Assembly (NCBI GenBank): GCA_012515495.1
Contig: JAAYYH010000221.1
Location: 1 to 11,630, forward strand
DNA from: Coriobacteriaceae bacterium
GTDB lineage: Bacteria; Actinomycetota; Coriobacteriia; Coriobacteriales; UBA8131
Reading direction: 5' to 3'
DNA: 11,630 bases
The translations under genes were made by a program, and so were the position numbers. Within the stretch, counting starts at the first letter, position 1. Each line of letters begins with the position of its first letter. The notes below the pieces were generated by a model that was not told the origin of the DNA, ran no database searches, and worked only from the letters and a program-made list of their open reading frames with translations. Of the stretch, positions 7,170 to 11,630 are shown one piece after another.

Positions 7170-7729
7170 CAGACCTCCATGACCTCTGCTTCCTTGCGCT
7201 TGAATGCCTCGTCGATTTTCGCGACATACCTATCGGTGATCTTTTGGATTTGCTCTTCGGCGCGATGTACCTCGTCTTTGGAGACATCCTCTTCCTTGAT
7301 CAATCTTTCCAGTTTGCTGTTGGCATCCCGACGGATGTTGCGCACCGCCACTTTAGACTCCTCGGCCAATTGACGACACTGCTTGACCAACTCACGACGG
7401 CGCTCCTCAGTGGGCGGAGGAAACGGAAGTCGCAATATCGTGCCATCATTTGAGGGAGTGATACCAAGATCGCTGGCCAAGATAGCCTTCTCGATGTCCC
7501 GAAGGATACTCTTGTCCCAAGGCTCAATCACCAACAGATGCGCTTCTGGAGATTTGATACCAGCTACTTGGGTTATCGGCGTAGGTGTTCCATAGTAGCT
7601 GACCTGGATGCGCTCCAGTACTGCCGCTGACGCTCGGCCGGTCCTGATCGAGATGAACTCGTGATCGAGGTTAGTCAAGCTCTTATCCATCTGCTCTTCG
7701 GCATGAGCGATTACCGTATCAATCATCAT
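7169..7729 (-). CDS. frr: Ribosome recycling factor
   Basis: This soluble factor works with EF-G to split the post-termination ribosome complex. The 186 residues are the family norm. Domain I is a three-helix bundle built from the N-terminal helix (about 1-30) and the long C-terminal helices (about 105-186). Domain II lies between them, with SIRTGRASAAVLERIQVSYYGTPTPI typical of the hinge region. The conserved TILRLPFPPPTEERRRELVK is clear. Two consecutive ATG codons (7729 and 7726) follow AAAGGGA; both are usable and the difference is one residue. The gene starts 25 nt after pyrH, and its stop overlaps the uppS start. The pyrH-frr pairing is common in bacteria. Confidence 0.97.
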   Translation of the reverse strand: MMIDTVIAHAEEQMDKSLTNLDHEFISIRTGRASAAVLERIQVSYYGTPTPITQVAGIKSPEAHLLVIEPWDKSILRDIEKAILASDLGITPSNDGTILRLPFPPPTEERRRELVKQCRQLAEESKVAVRNIRRDANSKLERLIKEEDVSKDEVHRAEEQIQKITDRYVAKIDEAFKRKEAEVMEV

Positions 7730-7754
7730 CAGTCCCTTTCTGCTTCCCCATCCC

Positions 7755-8471
7755 TCAGTACACTACCGTGCCAACCGGTTCTCCACGCAGAGCCCTCTCC
7801 ATATTGGTATCAGGCTCCAGGCTGAAGACGATTAAAGGCAAATCGTTATCCATACATAGTGAGATAGCCGTACTATCCATGATATGAAGCTCTTTTGTCA
7901 GTACATCCAGATAGGATATACGCTCAAACCGTTGGGCGTTGGGGTTTTGCATCGGATCGCTGTCGTAAACGCCGTCGACCTTCGTCGCCTTCAAAAAGAC
8001 ATCGGCGCCGATTTCACAAGCCCTGAGCGCTGCAGTGGTATCAGTAGTGAAGTACGGATTGCCCGTACCGGCAGCAAAGATCACCACACGGCCTTTCTCA
8101 AGATGTCGGATGGCGCGCCTGCGGATGTAGGTCTCCGCTACCTCCTGCATGGCGATAGCGCTCTGTACGCGAGTGAAAACCCCCACACGCTCCAGCGCCT
8201 CTTGTAGTGCCAGGGCGTTCATCACGGTAGCAAGCATCCCAATGTAATCCGCTTGTGCGCGATCCATGCCCTTGGTGGAGGCGGCCATGCCTCTGAAGAT
8301 GTTGCCGCCGCCAACAGTTATGGCGATCTCAATAGCACTTCTCTCGAGAATACCTTTGATCTGTAGAGCTAATCCATCGATAACCTTGGGGTCGATGCCA
8401 TATCCTTGATCCCCGGCAAGGTGTTCACCGCTCAGCTTGAGCAACACCCTCTTGTATTTGTATTCTGCCAC
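7755..8471 (-). CDS. pyrH: UMP kinase (UMP/uridylate kinase)
   Basis: This enzyme phosphorylates UMP to UDP with ATP for pyrimidine nucleotide supply and belongs to the amino-acid-kinase fold. From GTG at 8471 the protein has 238 residues, the usual length. Visible motifs are KLSGE (12-16), VGGGNIFRG (53-61), the uridylate-binding region with RAQADYIGMLATVMNAL, the phosphate and ribose region AAGTGNPYFTTDTTAALRA, and KVDGVYDSDP (164-173). The frame also opens at GTG 8495, eight codons earlier, but the GTG at 8471 follows AGGAG by 4 nt. A likely extended -10 at 8499-8507 would also put the transcript start at about 8492, just inside the longer version. The gene heads the operon. The usual rpsB-tsf pair is not upstream. 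Confidence 0.95.
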   Translation of the reverse strand: MAEYKYKRVLLKLSGEHLAGDQGYGIDPKVIDGLALQIKGILERSAIEIAITVGGGNIFRGMAASTKGMDRAQADYIGMLATVMNALALQEALERVGVFTRVQSAIAMQEVAETYIRRRAIRHLEKGRVVIFAAGTGNPYFTTDTTAALRACEIGADVFLKATKVDGVYDSDPMQNPNAQRFERISYLDVLTKELHIMDSTAISLCMDNDLPLIVFSLEPDTNMERALRGEPVGTVVY

Positions 8472-8498
8472 GTTTCTCCTATCAACAGGGTCCACTGC

Positions 8499-8507
8499 AC
8501 TATAGCA
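8499..8507 (-). promoter_or_regulatory. Probable extended -10 promoter of the pyrH-led operon
   Basis: On the minus strand TGCTATAGT reads as TGn plus TATAGT, an extended -10. No convincing -35 is seen, as is often true for extended -10 promoters. Transcription would begin near 8492, about 20 nt before the chosen pyrH GTG. This sits where a promoter is expected, since the next upstream gene ends 100 nt away and is unrelated. Confidence 0.45.
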
Positions 8508-8519
8508 AAACGGACAGAG

Positions 8520-8534
8520 CCTCAGCAGCTGAGG
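8520..8534. promoter_or_regulatory. 7-bp dyad over the -35 position of the pyrH promoter
   Basis: CCTCAGC-A-GCTGAGG is a perfect inverted repeat with a 1-nt centre. It sits about 16 nt upstream of the candidate -10, covering where a -35 would be. This is a typical position for a repressor or activator operator, but the factor is unknown. It could also form a 6-bp hairpin in read-through RNA from the upstream gene. Confidence 0.35.
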
Positions 8535-8604
8535 GCCGCTAATTCTGACTAATTACACTAAAGGTCCCGCTACGGGAGGCATTCCCCCACTCGATCTGTT
8601 GGAG

Positions 8605-9273
8605 TCACGCGGCTGGAGACACCACCAACTCAACCAAGTCACGATCAGCAAGGCTTTGCCAGTCACCCTTAAGCCATTGATCCAATTCAGATTGACGCAG
8701 CACCACAGGCATACGGTCATGGATCTGTGCTATCAGTCGATTCGGCCGTGTTGTCAGGATTGAGAAACACGACTCAGGAACTATACTGTTTGTTTTTTGG
8801 CACTCCCGAGCTGAGAGTCTTCGGTAAATGCCTGCCATATAAAGCAACGGCTCATCCTTGAGTCTGAAGAGGTACTTTTGCTTCTTGACCATAGAGCCGA
8901 TCTTCTGTTTGCCCCACTCGTAGAATCCATTGCAAGGTATAATGCAACGCCGAGTATTGATGCTATCTTGCCACAGCGGCTTTTGCAGAGCCTGTTCTAT
9001 CCTAGTGTTGAATATCTTGCTGCTGCTCCCCTTAAAGCCAGGATAACCCCAGACCATCGGGTATGGGCGCAGAGCAGGCGCGGCTTGATAGTCAACAGGT
9101 GGTAACAACACGGCAGCGATGTCTCCGGGGAATACCTCTCCAGTTTTCACTATAGGATAACCCGTGCCAACCAGGTTGTCTTGCGCTGTTTGGGCGCGTC
9201 GTTGCGCTTCTTCGATTATCGTCTTGATCCCAGATAAATCGTCGGTGATATCGATGACATATCTCCCGCACAT
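8605..9273 (-). CDS. SRAP-domain protein (YedK/HMCES family) shielding abasic sites
   Basis: Proteins of this family bind abasic sites in single-stranded DNA and form a covalent thiazolidine link through the N-terminal cysteine, protecting the site from breakage. The 222 residues match the length of E. coli YedK. The active-site set is complete: C2 in MCGRY (exposed after Met removal), N89 in FNTRIE, E119 in NGFYEWG and H185 in HDRMP. Other family blocks are PMVWGYPGF, RRCIIPCNGFYEW and FSILTTRPN. The ATG at 9273 is the only sensible start because Cys must be residue 2; a GAGG lies about 10 nt upstream. The gene stands alone between the LuxR regulator and pyrH, 77 nt and over 100 nt away, so it is probably its own unit or reads through from the regulator. 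No SOS-type operator was recognised. Confidence 0.92.
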   Translation of the reverse strand: MCGRYVIDITDDLSGIKTIIEEAQRRAQTAQDNLVGTGYPIVKTGEVFPGDIAAVLLPPVDYQAAPALRPYPMVWGYPGFKGSSSKIFNTRIEQALQKPLWQDSINTRRCIIPCNGFYEWGKQKIGSMVKKQKYLFRLKDEPLLYMAGIYRRLSARECQKTNSIVPESCFSILTTRPNRLIAQIHDRMPVVLRQSELDQWLKGDWQSLADRDLVELVVSPAA

Positions 9274-9350
9274 CTTAAATAACCTCAGCTCTCATCGTTA
9301 GAAATCTTGGACAATCTTGGCAAGCGCAGTCAGAACACACAGTAGTTTTG

Positions 9351-10886
9351 CTATTTGTGCTCGGAGTCTTCTTTCATCTCTATATCCACCTGATCTATCA
9401 GTGCTTGCTGAGAAGTGATGTTGAGCTTCTGATAGATATGCATGATATGTGTTCGAGATGTGCCATCTGAGATCGTCAACGCACGAGCGATGTATCCGGC
9501 ATTTCGACCGCGAGCAAGAAGGCAAAAAACCTCTTGTTCGCGCGGTGTCAGATGGTATTTCGCTGAAATTGAGGCACAGGCAGTATCAAAAGGAGTGATC
9601 TGGCTCCCCAAAGCCTGCTTGGATTCTGGATCATTCAGCTTACCTGCACCGATGCGCAGACGCTTAAGCTGGAGGAAGACGCTCAAAAAGACAACTGCGA
9701 CAAACGCGATGATGATCAGGACGGTATCAGAGGGTAACGCACTGATGGTGGGCAGAATCATGATCCCAAAGACCCCGACCCCCCAACCCGCCTTGTAGGA
9801 GAAGAGCAGCAAAGAGGAACCCAGGAAAGCGGCGTGGTTATGGGAGTATCTGAAGGGATAGAGCCAGATTATCAACAGTAGACAAGCATGCGCGAAGTTC
9901 AGCGGCATGTTATACATCAAAACCGCTGAAGCGTTAAATAATGTTGACAGGTAGAGCCCCGCCAGAGCAACAGGCAGTATCAGCGTTCTGATGAAGTCGA
10001 TTAAACCTTGATCGGCACGAAAGTAGCGGCGCAACAGCAAAAAGAGGTTTCCCGCCAACAACAAGGATAGACCAGCAGAGGTCTGGATGATAAACGAAGT
10101 CACCCCAGCATCCTGTTGAGTGGTCCATTGGGTGTGAATCCCAATGAAGATGATGTTGAGGAAGAAGATGCTCAGACAGATCTCCAGTAACGAAAGCGGT
10201 TTAGCCGAGACTGATTTACTCGCTTCCTCCCTTGCCTGCGCATCGCGAAAAGCTTCATCAGCCGGATAGAAAACCTGTCTCTCCTGATGGTCCAAGCCTT
10301 GGTACCAGATCAATTCACGTAGGCGTAATCTGGAGGCGAAGACCAGAAGGAAGGCACTGGCGGGAGCTAGCGCCACAACCACAGCGATTACAAAGGGCTT
10401 CCAGAGCATCGCAGCTAATAACTGGATCGCGCCGGCAACAAGTATGCCGATGATGAATCCGCCAGCTGCTTTATGTATCGTGGTTTTCAAGAATAATTGA
10501 GCATAGAAAAGGAAGATCAGAAGCGACGCTTCGGCAGCTGTCGTAGTAAGGATGACAAGCGGTTCGCTCAACTCAACGCCCAAGGATTGAAGGAGTTGCC
10601 CTATGACGCCGAGGGTCTGGAGGGTGGAAATGGTGATCAATGCCGGAAGACTCTGAGTAAAATCTGTTCTATGCTTTTGATACCTGAGGATGATGACTAT
10701 GAATGCTACGAGCATCGCCACGGCGATAGCTGCCATGATCGCAGGCGTCTTAGTATCAAATGACCACAGCGCGGTATAGCGTTTGGCCTCTGTCGAAGCG
10801 ATGCACAAGCCAAAACCCACTGCTGCAGGAATGAACCACTTATCCTGTGGGAGCCATTTTGTCTCATTTGCAACTGTAGTACTCAA
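9351..10886 (-). CDS. Membrane-bound LuxR-type transcriptional regulator (about 12 TM helices + HTH)
   Basis: This is a probable one-component sensor whose membrane part detects a ligand and whose cytoplasmic tail binds DNA. I count about twelve hydrophobic segments in the first 420 residues, starting with WFIPAAVGFGLCIAS and ending with VLIIIAFVAVVFLSVFLQL. The LuxR/GerE helix-turn-helix covers about 444-503, with LTPREQEVFCLLARGRN, then IARALTISDGTSRTHIMHIYQKLNI. There is no response-regulator receiver domain. The start is TTG at 10886, preceded by AGAGGA with 7-nt spacing. An in-frame stop lies 15 nt upstream and no ATG occurs before about codon 50. The gene is divergent from the flavin reductase gene, a common arrangement in Eggerthellaceae, so it probably controls that gene. 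The ligand is unknown. Short dyads in its leader may allow autoregulation. Confidence 0.9.
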   Translation of the reverse strand: MSTTVANETKWLPQDKWFIPAAVGFGLCIASTEAKRYTALWSFDTKTPAIMAAIAVAMLVAFIVIILRYQKHRTDFTQSLPALITISTLQTLGVIGQLLQSLGVELSEPLVILTTTAAEASLLIFLFYAQLFLKTTIHKAAGGFIIGILVAGAIQLLAAMLWKPFVIAVVVALAPASAFLLVFASRLRLRELIWYQGLDHQERQVFYPADEAFRDAQAREEASKSVSAKPLSLLEICLSIFFLNIIFIGIHTQWTTQQDAGVTSFIIQTSAGLSLLLAGNLFLLLRRYFRADQGLIDFIRTLILPVALAGLYLSTLFNASAVLMYNMPLNFAHACLLLIIWLYPFRYSHNHAAFLGSSLLLFSYKAGWGVGVFGIMILPTISALPSDTVLIIIAFVAVVFLSVFLQLKRLRIGAGKLNDPESKQALGSQITPFDTACASISAKYHLTPREQEVFCLLARGRNAGYIARALTISDGTSRTHIMHIYQKLNITSQQALIDQVDIEMKEDSEHK

Positions 10887-10901
10887 ACGCTGTTCCTCTT
10901 C

Positions 10902-10935
10902 AGTATGCCCAATACTTACTTTGGAGACATTCTCC
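10902..10935 (-). promoter_or_regulatory. Two short dyads in the untranslated leader of the LuxR gene
   Basis: AGTAT-5 nt-ATACT (10902-10916) and GGAGA-CAT-TCTCC (10923-10935) lie side by side between the divergent-promoter region and the TTG start of the regulator. The second is followed on the plus strand by TTTTT, so it resembles a very small terminator in that direction. On the minus strand it would form a weak hairpin in the regulator's leader. The arms are only 5 bp, so function is uncertain. Confidence 0.3.
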
Positions 10936-10954
10936 TTTTTACCCTTGTTTATCT

Positions 10955-10979
10955 TACATCAGATTCTCAATCTGATGTA
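10955..10979. promoter_or_regulatory. Perfect 11-bp inverted repeat, likely operator of the divergent LuxR/flavin reductase pair
   Basis: TACATCAGATT (10955-10965) and AATCTGATGTA (10969-10979) are exact inverse complements around CTC. The dyad is centred at 10967, about 80 nt from the regulator start and 110 nt from the flavoprotein start. That is the position expected for a dimeric regulator acting on both promoters. Dimeric binding to a dyad is usual for LuxR-type HTH proteins; that the adjacent regulator binds here is inference. It has no T-run beside it that would suggest a terminator. Confidence 0.6.
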
Positions 10980-11002
10980 GAAACGCGCGCGCTAACCTAG
11001 AG

Positions 11003-11031
11003 TTTTGATTGTGCGATAGTCCGATTATGGA
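11003..11031 (+). promoter_or_regulatory. Weak candidate promoter for the flavin reductase gene
   Basis: TTTTGA at 11003-11008 and TATGGA at 11026-11031 are 17 nt apart, with an overlapping TTGATT at 11005-11010. Both hexamers match the consensus poorly, which would suit a promoter that needs an activator. The 11-bp dyad would sit about 25-50 nt upstream of this -35. The exact elements are a guess. Confidence 0.2.
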
Positions 11032-11076
11032 CATTGCAGGGACAAGATGTGTCAAACATATCGAAAGGGGAATTCT

Positions 11077-11630
11077 ATGAAGCAAGATTTGACAAGAAGG
11101 AACTTTGTTGCTGGGCTGGGGGTTGCAGCAGGAGGCGCCATGCTGTTAGGTTTGGCTGGCTGCGATTCAAAGGCTCCCTCGACTGACAAGAAAGAACCAG
11201 CTGGTGACGCTGCCGCACCGAAGAAGGCAGATTCAACCATGGAATGTGACGTTGTGGTTGTCGGCCTGGGCGCATCTGGACTTCAAGCGGCTTACTGGGC
11301 TGCGACAGGTGGAGCGAAGGTTATCGCGATTGACTCGGCTGACTCCATGTTGGGAACGACCAACACCAGAACATCGGCACCATGGTGCGTAGGATCAAAG
11401 ACCCAGACAGTAGGACCGAAGGCCAGCCCGGAACCGGTCACCATTGAAGAAGCCATGAACTACGTCAATCTGGGAACAAACTATCAGGCAAATCAAAAGG
11501 CCATGAGGGCGGTATTTGAAGCTACAGGCAAGGCTATCGACGTCTTGACCGACGCTGGTATGCCGATTGCCGCCGACTTCTCCACAACCAATAAGACCAG
11601 CCCGATGATGCCTCGCGGTGGACACCTCTA
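11077..11630 (+). CDS. Tat-exported FAD-dependent reductase (fumarate/urocanate reductase superfamily), 5' part only
   Basis: The gene begins with ATG at 11077, after AAAGGGG with about 6-nt spacing, and stays open for 184 codons to the right edge. The N-terminus is a twin-arginine signal: TRRNF at 6-10, a hydrophobic stretch to about 27, then LAGC with C29. The last is a lipobox, so the mature protein is probably a lipoprotein on the outer face of the membrane. A polar linker (30-55) follows. The FAD-binding Rossmann start has the GxGxxG motif at G63, G65 and G68 and the acidic D86 at the end of the second strand. NTRTSAPW at about 96-103 fits the next flavin-contact region. This family transfers electrons to organic acceptors such as fumarate or urocanate. 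The substrate-deciding residues lie beyond the window, so no substrate is proposed. Expression is probably controlled by the divergent LuxR regulator. Confidence 0.9.
   Translation, partial: MKQDLTRRNFVAGLGVAAGGAMLLGLAGCDSKAPSTDKKEPAGDAAAPKKADSTMECDVVVVGLGASGLQAAYWAATGGAKVIAIDSADSMLGTTNTRTSAPWCVGSKTQTVGPKASPEPVTIEEAMNYVNLGTNYQANQKAMRAVFEATGKAIDVLTDAGMPIAADFSTTNKTSPMMPRGGHL

Noticed and set aside
8565..8577. TCCCG-CTA-CGGGA hairpin as terminator of the SRAP gene
   Set aside because: The stem is 5 bp and only CCTTTAG follows on the minus strand, so a true U-tract is missing. It may be a weak pause site at most.
9303..9320. Direct repeat AATCTTGG spaced 10 nt apart upstream of the SRAP gene
   Set aside because: Two 8-nt copies one helical turn apart could be a binding site, but nothing else around them supports this and chance is likely.
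10916..10930. Four-codon upstream open frame (MSPK) in the LuxR leader
   Set aside because: Its AGGAG is only 1 nt from the ATG, too close for good initiation, and the frame differs from that of the regulator.
10984..10991. Alternating CG run as a possible Z-DNA element
   Set aside because: Eight alternating bases are too few to argue for a special structure, and no partner feature supports it.

Overview
The window looks like a chromosomal segment of an anaerobic actinobacterium, most likely class Coriobacteriia and probably family Eggerthellaceae. The evidence is a conserved essential-gene operon of Gram-positive type lying beside two gene types common in that family: a transcriptional regulator with about twelve N-terminal membrane helices and a C-terminal LuxR helix-turn-helix, and a Tat-exported flavin reductase of the fumarate/urocanate reductase superfamily. 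The assignment rests on gene content and recalled family features, not on a database match.

Layout. From about 8,500 down to the left edge, everything reads on the minus strand as one tight housekeeping operon. In transcription order it is pyrH (UMP kinase), frr (ribosome recycling factor), uppS (undecaprenyl diphosphate synthase), cdsA (CDP-diacylglycerol synthase), dxr (DXP reductoisomerase), an M50 site-2 protease (rseP/rasP type), ispG (HMBPP synthase) and proS (prolyl-tRNA synthetase). Several junctions overlap or nearly touch: frr/uppS share 1 nt, cdsA/dxr share 4 nt, uppS/cdsA are 2 nt apart. The one large gap, 146 nt between ispG and proS, holds tandem repeats, alternating dyads and a possible extended -10 promoter. 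A possible further gene begins at about position 57 and leaves the window.

Upstream of pyrH, still on the minus strand, are a SRAP/YedK-type DNA-protein crosslink protein (8605-9273) and the membrane LuxR regulator (9351-10886). A roughly 190-nt divergent intergenic region with a perfect 11-bp inverted repeat separates the regulator from a plus-strand flavoprotein gene. That gene starts at 11077 and is cut by the right edge after 184 codons. It encodes a twin-arginine signal that also carries a lipobox.

How the genes work together. dxr and ispG supply isoprenoid precursors through the MEP pathway. uppS turns these into the lipid carrier for cell-wall synthesis, and cdsA supplies the phospholipid branch point. 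pyrH, frr and proS serve nucleotide supply and translation, and the M50 protease serves envelope signalling. The right-hand module is probably an accessory anaerobic-respiration unit: an envelope-anchored flavin reductase controlled by a divergently encoded membrane-bound LuxR regulator. Its electron acceptor and inducing ligand cannot be read from the sequence. The window therefore crosses a junction between conserved core and variable respiratory genes. I saw no rRNA, tRNA, CRISPR array or insertion sequence.
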